A DNA stretch of 64,000 nt. Origin: Patagioenas fasciata (Eukaryota; Chordata; Aves; Columbiformes; Columbidae). The position numbers were made by a program, and so were the translations under genes. This document shows, piece by piece, positions 25,705 to 35,400 of this stretch (positions are counted from its first letter, which is position 1; each line of letters begins with the position of its first letter). The stretch lies in contig NC_092521.1 in assembly GCF_037038585.1 (NCBI RefSeq), positions 107,338,105 to 107,402,104 of the forward strand. Reading direction: 5' to 3'. The notes under the pieces are model-generated. The model made no database searches. It saw nothing but the letters and a program-made list of their open reading frames with translations, and was not told the DNA's origin.

Positions 25705-26496
25705 GAGTATAGAAGACATTATTTAATAACTCATCTTAAATAACATGACAATGTCAACATGTGAACGATTTACACCTGTCAAAGGTGGTACAGAATATCC
25801 TCTTGTGTTTTGCCATTTATCTGGTGCATATGTTTGGAAAATAGAAAAAAATACTGCTCCCATCAGGAGCTTCAGTGTATAATCAAGGTTTAGACACCCC
25901 TTTTTAAGACACAGCTTGACATTGAAACAGAGGTGCAAAAGCAACATGATATATAAACAAGACAGGTTTTAAATAAGTTTCTGAGCAATTTCTCTAGTGA
26001 AAGCTATTTTTTAAATGCCGTTTTAAGTCTATAAATACATAGTACAAAAATGCGAGTTTACAAGCCATTTTTCCCAATAGAGTTATGCCAGTTGAGTTTT
26101 AAGTAGCAACATTCCTCCAACATAAGAAGCATACATTTAAGAACAATAATATTAAGTATTTACATATAAAGTTATGAAGTGTTTGAGGATATAAATTAGT
26201 AACAACACACAAAAATAGACATACTGTGAAATAAATAAACAGCTTTACATACGAGGGTATCTATGATATTACACAAACAAAATATACAAGAGTGTAGGAC
26301 TTCATCTTGCACTTGCTCATATCTGTCTCTCGAGCATCTAAGTAACCCCAGGACAGTAAAAAAGCTGCTTATGGGGTTACTCATATGCTGAAAATCAGGT
26401 GCACAAAACTACCCTACTAAAACAGCTCCTGACTGAAATGTCCCCTGACTACATCAGGCCCTGTAGAAAACTTGGTGTGAATTAATGTGTTTAGTT
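25705..26496 (-). other. IGFBP1 3' untranslated region with AU-rich elements
   Basis: About 790 nt after the stop codon. On the - strand, ATTTA pentamers lie at 25737-25741, 25970-25974, 26012-26016, 26032-26036, 26192-26196 and 26232-26236. Mammalian IGFBP1 3' UTRs also carry several AUUUA motifs, tied to rapid mRNA turnover. The left end is set by the ATTAAA at 25722-25727. Confidence 0.65.
25722..25727 (-). terminator. candidate IGFBP1 polyadenylation signal ATTAAA
   Basis: The common variant hexamer ATTAAA on the - strand, 770 nt past the stop codon, followed by a U/C-rich stretch. No better AATAAA lies close by, but use is unproven. Confidence 0.5.
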
Positions 26497-26628
26497 TTAT
26501 TCTTGCGAGTTGAGATATTGTTGGCATTCGGGGTCTCCTTCCATATCTGGAGATACAGGAATTCTTCTTCCATTTTTTGGATAGACACACCAGCATCCAG
26601 CAGGCTCTCCATCCAGTGAAGTTTCACA
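26497..26628 (-). CDS. IGFBP1: IGFBP1 coding exon 4: end of C domain and stop
   Basis: The acceptor is AATGTTCTAG. It encodes [20 protein letters not shown] and ends [10 protein letters not shown] then TAA (26497-26499). The segment [11 protein letters not shown] aligns with the mammalian RGD site but has Glu in place of Arg. Confidence 0.96.
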   Translation of the reverse strand, partial: CETSLDGEPAGCWCVYPKNGRRIPVSPDMEGDPECQQYLNSQE

Positions 26629-29600
26629 CTAGAACATTATTAGCAAAAAAACCCCCACAATAAGTAACTATAAGCAGAAGATTACATGTGAGATACTGCA
26701 ATTAGAGGTCTTGGACAGAACTAGGATCAGAAGGTCGGGACCTGCCATGCAGACTTGTTTTGCATGTGGTGGTCCCTGCCCCTGACAGAGCGTCTGACCA
26801 AGACACTTGGTTAGGGAGCCATGACCCAACCTCAGCAACCACAGTAGCAGCTTCAGATTTAAAAGTTTGTCCACTCCATGGTAAACAGCAGTGTAAAAAA
26901 GCAAAATCTTCCAGCATGAGAAACCAGAAGAAGGCAGAATATACAAGCTGTTAGGGCAAGAGCAATGACTGGCTTGCCTGGCTCTTCATGCAAGAAGGCA
27001 AATATGGTGGGTTTTTTTTCTTGGGGAGGGGTTTCAACAGATTTCTGTTTGTGCCTGATTAGATCCCAGGTCACAATGTTTGTGACTCACACAGTGGTGC
27101 CGTGCCCAAAAACAAGGAGTCTTGGTGACACAGATTTATGCAAACCTGCTAAATTTGTGTGCATGACCTGTGGTTACAAGGGTGTGGCTTGAAGTTTAGA
27201 GCTTTAGTTAAATTTGCAGATTACACTCAGTGTAACTTGCAATGACTCTTTTTTGAGGCTATAATGGAAATGAGCATATAACATCATCCACAGGCAGCAC
27301 AAATCAGTATTTTTGTTCTACTTTCAGAAGCTAATCTTACTCCACAGAGATTTTTCACTGACAATGTAACTTTTTCACTGCCCAGGAGCTGAATCGCTCC
27401 ATAGCGATTCTTATACATTCAGTGGGCTTTGCAGGCAGTATGGTGGATATTATGAATTAATGTTAACTATCAATTTGCTGACAAATTAGGTACATGGAGC
27501 TTGATTTGGCCTGGGAGCAAAAAGGGTTAAGATATTTTGGAGAAGGCCTTGCCTGCACCTGTTCTGTGAATGGAAAAAGCTTCTGCCTCTGTTGCTGTCA
27601 GCCCATAGCACGCAGCTCACTTTTAAGAGAAGAAGGAAAAACCATCTGCTCCCACTACTAAGTATCTCTGTTTTCACAACCTGCTCTTCCAGCAGCTGCA
27701 AACTTGGGAGTTTGGGAGCAGAGGACTGTGAAAGGGTTGGCTTTGTCAGGCTAGTTGTAGAGCTTAGTGTGAATGGACAGAGGAAAAAACATGTACCTGT
27801 TTGCTGTGGTAAAACCCATTCTTGTTGCAGTTGGGCAAGTAGAATTTGTAAATCTCCCCTCCGCTTCTCTGCTGAGCCTTTGTCAATTTATACAGGGCTC
27901 TGTAGAGCTCCTTCTGACAAGGTCCCTGCAGGAATACAGTGCAAAGATCGTTAATATCAAAATTGCGAAGAAACCAGCTAAACAAGAAATGATCAGTATA
28001 AAGCTAGCAAATAGCTGAAAATACTTATTAGTCATATAATCTGCACCAGGCTGCTCTGCATTTAGTTTTTACTTGTTTCAGTAGGAGCAGAGCCAGAAAA
28101 CTCTGGTGTTGCATTTAGGCCTTTGTTTTTATTCTTTGAGGTATTTTCTGTCCTCAGAAACAGGAGGATTTAAGTCCTCAAATTGCTACACAAGGAAATT
28201 TAACCTGTGTTAAGTAAACACATTACTGCTCATAGGGTACAATCTCTCCTATTATGGGGAGGTGCATGTTAGAAGGCTGGTGTACGTGAGACTAGCCACG
28301 TTTTCTGGGTTGCCATGGCCCTGTGCTCTGTTGATGTATGGAGAATAGGTGAAAGACATATATAGACAGTGCAAGAACAAACATCTGAATGTTTGTTATC
28401 TTTTATACAGGACAGAGCTGTTGCCAAAGCAGAATAGAGAGCACCCCTGTGGCTCTGAGACCTAAAGCAAAAGTGCCTGGAATTGGGGATGAAGAACTGT
28501 TTGTAATACTATTTTTATAATTTGCTTGCTCCCCTTTTCAAAGTCACAGTTGCCATTTATTATTAGTACCTAACATGTTTAAATGAGTGAAAGGGGAGAA
28601 GTGACTGAACATATACTTTTACTCTAGAGTGAAAATAACCATACTCTCTGCTTTTGCAAGACTTCCGTGTATCGGCCCCTCACATTAAGTGGTCCTATTC
28701 AGGTCAAGTGCCTTATCTGTGACTCTGGGTGACAAAAGCAGAAGCCTAAAAATCAGAACTGGAGCTCACAGTACTTATGTATAATAGTTCAGACTAAATC
28801 AGTGATTAAGTCCCGTTCTGGATGTGCAATGAGGCTTTCTAGGTGGGCTAGTGGTTTGTAGTTTTTTGCTCTTTTTTTTTTTTTTTTCATTTTGTCTTCG
28901 ACCATTACAAAACTGGGCTTCTGTGATGCCCCATTCTAATTCAACGCCGTGCCGCGGGTGTGCTGGCTGCCTGGGACTGGTCTAACTGTAGTACGCTGAT
29001 GCCCTCCAGTGGAACACGTACCTGCTTGCAAAGGCCTCACACCCCCATTACCCACGAGCTTTTGCAGTGCCGAAGGTAAAAGCTAACTTTAATTGTTGGG
29101 CTTTATATCTTTTTACATGCACCTGCTTAACAGTGTTTCCCTGTGATCATCAAGAACCACGTTTTGGTTTGCATTGGTGTTTCACCAATAATTGTATGTA
29201 GGGACTCCCTTTTATTTCACCAAGCATTGGACCAGCAACAAATGCCTTTGATTTTTTTAACTTAAACAAAAAAAACAGTCCAAGATTTTAATCTGAGCTC
29301 CTAGAAATTAAGGGCCCATGTTATAATCTGATAATAAATGTAGGGAAAGATTCAGCCTCTGCATGGAGTGTGTATGGGATATATATGATGCATACCTGTT
29401 TTTATTGCTTATGCTATTTTGCCTGTTCCTCAAGCATCTGATGAAGGCATTCCAAAAGTCTGTTTGCTGGCTACCCAAAATACTGACATGCTAGTGTTGC
29501 TACTAAAATTTCACACAAATTTTCATTTTTTATTCTGAATCAATAGCATCTACTGAAATGGTCTCTGAAAGGTTTGCAAATAAAACCTACCTGCTCTTTC

Positions 29601-32013
29601 CATTTCTTGAGTTCAGATATCCTCTTTGCTTTCATGTTTTCATATGCAGTGATGGCATTCCAGGGGATGGATTTGTCCTGGCCTATGGGAAACATCAATT
29701 GATAGCTCAACAGCTGATCCTGTGTAATTTCAGTGCTTTCCAAAGGTACATCCTCAGGTTCAATAGAGTCTGGAAAAAAATGATAGTAAGGTGAACATTT
29801 CAGGATTTATTTCTCCAAGTTAAAAAGGTAAAGAATAAGAAGAATCAACAACAGCAACAAAAAAGTAATATCTAGGACAGAACCATTACAGTAGCTCTTG
29901 CAAGTGTAATAAATTATGTATGCAACACAGCCAATTAAACTTTTGTCATAAATTCATATGAGGATACATCAGCTGTTTGCTAAAAAGTTGGTTATTTTAC
30001 AATTCTTCAAAATTACTCTAATCCCAAAAAAGAAGCTGCAGCCAGTCTGTTAGAAATAAAAAAACTTTCTTGATCACAGTGCGTTACAGAGACCTTGCTA
30101 AATGAGGAAAGACTGGAGTTAAACTTTAGATTTACTTTAGATTTACTTTTGTCAGCATGATATGTGTCAGTTTTTATTCAGGAGAGGAACTGGTCCAGAC
30201 CTGATCCTGCGGCTTGCCTCACATATAAGCAGGGGTAGCAATTCACAAGAGCCAGCAGTAGCTCATGCTGGCCTGCAGCTGATCAAATAGCCAGGCAATG
30301 GCACAAACTGGATCTGCCTGATTATGGCCTGCATGCCACTGCCAAACTCAGCACGTGTGAACTCTCCCACTGGAAACAACAGAAACTGTTTGCAATTGCA
30401 GGGACTCATCATGGGATAAAATTTTGTCATGTGTCTAAATAACTTGTTGGATCAAGGCTATAAACACCATCCAATTGACTAAAAAATCACCTGTTTTTCC
30501 CTTTGACAGTGCTTAAGAAAAACTGGAGGTGGAAAATTGAGGAGGAAAAGAAGAAAGGAAAATAAATAAAGGAAAGAAAGAAAGGAAGGATAAGAAGGAA
30601 GGAGGGAGAGAAGGAGGGAAGGAAGGGAGGAAGGGAGGAGGGGGGGAAGGAAGGGAGGAAGGGAGAGAGGAAGGGAGGGAGGAAGGGAGGAAGGAAGGCA
30701 GGAAGGAAGGCAGGCAGGAAGGAAGGCAGGAAGGCAGGAAGGCAGGAAGGCAGGAAGGAAGGAAGGAAGGAAGGAAGGAAGGAAGGAAGGAAGGAAGGAA
30801 GGAAGGAAGGAAGGAAGGAAAAGAAATCAAATACTAGACCTTTTAAACTGCTGGGTGCTTAAACACTCAGTTTAGTCACTGTTGTCTCCCCTCCTCACCT
30901 CCTCCAGTACAAGCGAAACTTCACTTACTGTCACCAATGGCCATTGTTATTTTGAGTCAATGATTATTTTTGTAATGCTACTGAACTACCTTAATCACCA
31001 CTGCATGAACATAGCAGTAATGATGGTGAAAATAGTAATAAATTGCAAAATAATGAAATCACACTGAAGAAGTTCCTTATCATCGTATAGTCTAAGATGC
31101 TTGATATGTCTTTTTGCTCAAAGATAGTTTTGGCCAGCATGGCACTACTTCAGATACATTTTATTCTTGAAATTAAGCCAGGCACAAAGCATGTTTAGGT
31201 CTTTCAGTTCTCTATCATGACTTTTGGAAATGGACACAAAGTCTAGAAAACATCTGTCCTACTCCCCGTTTACTACTAAAGATAAACTGTCTATGTCGTC
31301 CCAGAAACCTTATTCTGATTATTTTGCATTGTCCCATTACTAGGCTTTAGGGTTTTCTTGCTGCCTGTGGGGTAACAGCCTGCTGCGAACATCTCTTGGC
31401 TCCCCACCCAGATGCCTCTCACCTGGCACAGGTCAAAGCACGTTTTCCTGGAAAACGCGGTTTGGCTTCCCTATTTTCAAACGCCTGCCTAACTTTGCTC
31501 ATTTTTCTAAGCTCCTGAGAGCCAGTCCCCCAGCCCCAGGCGCATCCCGCCTGTCGAGCCCCTGCTCCTCTGGGCGCGGGCTCTGCCGCAGCGCCCGGCG
31601 CGCAGCTCCCCAGCCCGGCGGCGCGACCGCGCGGTACCTGCCGGCTCCGCCATGCTCATCCCGGCCTCGCTGGCGGGCAGGCACGTCCCTTGCCCCTGCA
31701 TGAGGGCGGAGAGGGGCCGCAGCTCTCCTGCGGGGACGTGGCAGCGGAGCCCCTGGCGGCAGCGGGCCGTGTAAACCCCGCACGGCTGGCCCGGCCCGAG
31801 CGCGCAGGTCTGGCAGCAGCCGCAGCCGGGCTGCCGGGCCGTCTCCGGACAACCGGGGGCGACGGGCGGACAGAGGGCGAGCTTCTCCTGGGTGCACGGG
31901 GCGCAGTGCATGGGCTGCAGGGCCATCCCGGCGGTGAGGCAGCGGGCCAGGAGCGCCGACAGCAGCAGGGACGGCAGCCAGCAGCGGCCCAGCAGAGACC
32001 GCGGGCTACTCAT
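26497..32013 (-). CDS. IGFBP1: insulin-like growth factor binding protein 1 (four exons, 271 aa)
   Basis: Secreted, mainly hepatic IGF carrier that in mammals responds to insulin and fasting. Exons in transcript order are 31638-32013, 29591-29769, 27797-27925 and 26497-26628; all junctions are GT-AG and in phase (816 nt). The ATG at 32011-32013 has a purine at -3 and precedes a leucine-rich signal peptide (about residues 1-29). The N domain has 12 cysteines and GCGCCQTC. The linker ends with the conserved [20 protein letters not shown] stretch. The C domain carries six cysteines and CWCVYP. Human IGFBP1 is 259 aa, so the length fits. The mammalian RGD near the C terminus reads EGD here. IGFBP3 lies convergent on the left. 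Confidence 0.97.
27797..27925 (-). CDS. IGFBP1: IGFBP1 coding exon 3: start of C domain
   Basis: The acceptor is TCCTGCAG and the donor AAACAG|GTACAT; 43 codons. It begins [14 protein letters not shown] and ends [16 protein letters not shown], aligned with IGFBP3 exon 3 at the same intron phases. Confidence 0.97.
29591..29769 (-). CDS. IGFBP1: IGFBP1 coding exon 2: linker
   Basis: The acceptor is TTTTTTTCCAG and the donor GAGCAG|GTAGG; 179 nt, phase 1 to 0. The acidic start [16 protein letters not shown] and the basic end [15 protein letters not shown] follow the known IGFBP1 linker layout. No N-glycosylation sequon is seen, as in mammalian IGFBP1. Confidence 0.95.
30530..30821. repeat. GGAA-type purine microsatellite in IGFBP1 intron 1
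   Basis: About 290 bp of one-strand purine repeat. The left part is a mix of GGAAG, GGGAGG and GGCA units and the right part (about 30757-30819) is nearly pure GGAA. The long low-complexity ORF on the reverse strand (Leu-Pro-Ser repeats) is an artefact of this repeat. Confidence 0.95.
31638..32013 (-). CDS. IGFBP1: IGFBP1 coding exon 1: signal peptide and IGF-binding domain
   Basis: It starts [12 protein letters not shown]; the leader is followed by MHCAPC, the first two of 12 cysteines. GCGCCQTC and [11 protein letters not shown] are diagnostic. The exon ends GCAG|GTACCG in phase 1, the same phase as IGFBP3 exon 1. It is GC-rich with many CpGs. Confidence 0.97.
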
Positions 32014-32100
32014 GTCGCTGATGAGGAGGGACGACAGAGAGGGCAGCTCAGCAGGCTGAGGAGCGGGAGGCAGTTTACATACATTCAGCTCGCCCAAGCC

Positions 32101-32107
32101 ATTTATA
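32101..32107 (-). promoter_or_regulatory. IGFBP1 TATA box
   Basis: TATAAAT on the - strand, about 90 nt before the ATG. Transcription would start near 32075, giving a 5' UTR of about 60 nt. The mammalian IGFBP1 promoter is also a compact TATA promoter. Confidence 0.75.
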
Positions 32108-32124
32108 CAGTGCTTTGCCTGGCT

Positions 32125-32137
32125 ATTAATCTTTAAC
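32125..32137 (-). promoter_or_regulatory. HNF1-like site in IGFBP1 promoter
   Basis: GTTAAAGATTAAT matches the HNF1 consensus GTTAATNATTAAC at 11 of 13 positions and lies about 20 bp upstream of the TATA box. A second GTTAAC half-site follows at 32143-32148. HNF1 control of the proximal IGFBP1 promoter is established in mammals. Confidence 0.6.
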
Positions 32138-32325
32138 CCCGAGTTAACTATTATCTGAACAGGACGGCTAGAGAAGCATCATTTCACTGGCAATTCAAGT
32201 CCCTGAGCACTCTTCCCCTCCCCTTTCACTTTCCCCCTTTATCTTTTTTCTTTCCTCCAGACATGCAGGAATGCTTTTATGCCCTCACCCCCACCTCCCT
32301 GTCCTGGTATAGTTAACAGGCAAAA

Positions 32326-32436
32326 ATGTGGCGGGGGTGGAGGGGAAACAGGCAGAGGGGGATGGATGAGTGGGGGGTATCCCCTCCCCTTTTGGGGGGG
32401 GGGTTGGTAATGGGAGGGGGGGAGGAAAGAGGGAGA
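32326..32436. promoter_or_regulatory. G-rich polypurine tract upstream of IGFBP1
   Basis: Several G-runs on the + strand (one of about 10 Gs near 32395-32404, another of about 7 near 32416-32422) with AGGGGG blocks. It could form a G-quadruplex or bind zinc-finger factors of the SP/MAZ type. It lies 310-420 bp upstream of the IGFBP1 ATG. Function is inferred. Confidence 0.4.
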
Positions 32437-32439
32437 TCC

Positions 32440-35400
32440 CGTTGAAACTGAAGCAACTGGCTTCATATTTCCACAGCAACAAATGCAACAAACCCTTGTT
32501 TAATTTTCGTCATGTGGCTGCAGGTTAGGAGGACACTGACATACCGAAGAGGAGGCCCCAGGGGTAATAAAGGCATCGGGATCCTGTAACCACTGCACAT
32601 ATGCACGTAGGAGTCCTGCATTAACCTCCGGAAGGGGCTGCGCAGCCGAAGCTGCAGGCATCTCTTGCGTCTGGGCTCAGTTTTGCTACTGCTGCTGGGA
32701 TGAGAGGAGTAACACTCCTCAGAACATCCACTTGGGGGAAACCAGTGTTTGTCAAACAGTCCTGAAATAAATGAGATAACCGCTTTTCTGGCTGTCCTGT
32801 TACTCTCTGCATCTCCTCCTGTATCACCTGGGGAGAAAAAAAAATCTCTTTTGCATGCAACGATTGTCACTGCAATAAAAGCGAATGTATTCAAGCTTCA
32901 CTGTGATGAGCAGATTATTTTATCCTGGCATCTGTAGCATGTACTGAGCTTGAAATAGCAAATTCCACTGTCAAGTCACCAATTGTAGCATAATTTTTGT
33001 TTGATCATTTTGTTTTTCGTTTAGTCCTCCTCTTCTGTAGCGATACAATTTGTGTGAAAGTGAAGCAGAACTGCAGAGCATTGTTTAATGTTCTGTTATT
33101 CACTCTTCTTTTTCTATTATTTCATTTATAATCCCCATTTAATCCCCTATATTCATAACTCATTTTTAAAAACTATTTAAAAGTATTCTCATTGGTTACA
33201 GGCTTCTACAACTTGAGACATTTTTGCTTAACTACTTAATCTAAACTTTTTCTTTTTTCTTCTTTTTTTTTTTAAAGGCTCTCTATCTGGTTACACAAAA
33301 GTTGACAGTCCTTAAAACTCACTAACATTTTTAAGCAAAACTAATTTTATAGATTTTAAAATAATTCTGTGGAGTTTACACATCTGACTAGGAGCAAGTT
33401 TTGACTGAAAACCTAGGGTACCACAATCTCTGCAGAATATTGCAATTAGACTTTTCAAACTTAATGCTCTTTCCTTCTTTCATTTGTAATTTTTTCATAT
33501 ACGTCTCTCTTAGAAAATCACAATTCTCTTACCATTCAATGTGAAGTGAAAAATATACAGAAGCATGTTTTCTTTCCTCCCTCAAAGAGAAAAAGAAAAC
33601 AATGTAAAACAAAGTCCCTTTCATGGAGAAACATGAAAAAAATTACGAATTAAAAGTAGACCCAGTTGCAAAATGACAAAGACCCAAAGAGCTTATATAC
33701 ATTTGTGTATACGTATGCATGCATTCATTCACTTATCTATGTATGTCTCTCTCCTGTGTTATGTAGCTTTCTATGAACAGAACTGACGATAATTTTGCTA
33801 CTGAACTGCTTAACAGAAGCTACTTGCACCCAAAATGACTGTACTCCAGAGTGACTGCTACCATCCTGCCTGCATTTTTTCTGTCTTTAAAAAAAATGAT
33901 GTGAACTAGAGGAAATAGTGTTTAATGATACACATGAAATGGTTATAAAAATTATTTTTATAACTCATCAGCATAATTTTTAAGTAACTAGATAAAGATG
34001 ATGCATGCAAGAACAGAGTCCTTGTCTGACATACAGGTTTACACCACGAAACTTCCATTGTTTTCAGAACCTCATTATTCCAAAGCATCACTATGTTTTC
34101 AGGTCTTTGGCACATTTTTCCTTGCTTACAGGCAGCTGGCAGTATCTGAACTGACCAGGCAGATCCTAACAACTGGCTGCCTTTTAGAAACCAGATTTTT
34201 TCAGTTTACCCAGTAAGATAAACAAAAGATAAATTACCACCCCCACGCCCCCCGGATTAGAAAACATTTTGAAGGTGGTTTTGTTTTGTTTTGTTTTGTT
34301 TTGTTTTGTTTTGTTTTGGTTTGGTTTGGTTTGGTTTGGTTTGGTTTGGTTTGGTTTGCAGGTCAACTCTAACTGATGGCCCAGCCTTTTTCCCTTGCTG
34401 TCTTTTGTACAATCAAACTGAAGAAACCTAATACTGTGCTAAAGCAGACTTTGTGAGCAGATGTTCTTCTGCACAAAAGGTAGACCTATAAAACTCAGTC
34501 CCTTTGTATTTTATTTATATAAATGTAATGAACATATGTTAGAACAGGCTATGATAACTTAGGACAGTACCAATCAACAAGGAAATGCTTTTTTATAGGC
34601 CATGGGACATCAATGAAGTAAAAGTAGTCTATATGTTTATGTAGGCTCTCTTTGATATAATACTACAACTCATCTACCAATTTCTATCTCTGACCCTGAC
34701 ATTGCTTTAAAGAACACAAACAGATAACAGGCTGGAGGTTAAAAACATCCATGATGTAAAGTTGTGCTTTCTGAAGACTTCTGATGGTAATTTTTAATTG
34801 TTCCAACTGTTATCCCCTAATTTGAACCGCTTGTTAAAAGATACCACATGAATCTGAGGCAAGGGTTGCTTTTCTGCAAGACCCTTGCAATTGGTTTCTC
34901 AGTTATTCTTAGTCATTGACCTCATTGTGCATGTTTAAATGAAGTCTGGGATTTTTAATTTTTTTCTTTAAAGTCACATAGAGTGACTCATAAAACATAA
35001 AGCTTTATATAAGTTTGTCTACAAGTGATCTTTATCCTCTTGATCACCCAAAATTCAAGACTTGCTATGATAGAAGTACAAAACACCTAGTCCCTCCTCT
35101 GTCATTTATCCCCCCAACAATAATGCTTTATTTAAGCTCTATGGATTATTAGTAATTTTTTATCCAAATAATTGACAGTGCTTATTTATGAATTATTTGA
35201 TTAAAGCATTTTTTGATTGATTCTTGTCACTTTGTGGCATATATGCTATTTGGTATTGTTTCTATATTTTGGTTGGGTAAGCATGGCTTTTAGAGTTAGA
35301 TTCTGGATTTAGATAATGTGTTGCAAGTTTGTGTTGCACTGATATTCTCTAACTTTTGCAGACAGAATTTGCTATTTTTTTCATCAGCAATTCATTTTGC

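Larger units (their letters stand above)
26629..31637 (-). other. IGFBP1 introns 1-3
   Basis: The introns are 29770-31637, 27926-29590 and 26629-27796. Intron 1 carries the GGAA microsatellite. Intron 3 has a perfect 8-bp inverted repeat at 27391-27410. Intron 2 has a T-rich run near 28872-28888. No further gene is supported. Confidence 0.8.

Noticed and set aside
30513-30830. 105-codon reverse-strand ORF of Leu-Pro-Ser repeats
   Set aside because: It is a translation of the GGAA microsatellite.
31499-32136. ORFs of 132 and 148 codons over IGFBP1 exon 1
   Set aside because: Shadow frames of IGFBP1 exon 1 in GC-rich DNA.
32463-32894. 143-codon minus-strand ORF upstream of IGFBP1
   Set aside because: No recognisable motif, no matching splice partner, and its composition is like the surroundings.
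34275-34358. regular direct repeats suggesting a CRISPR array
   Set aside because: Five-base units without spacers in a vertebrate genome; a microsatellite.
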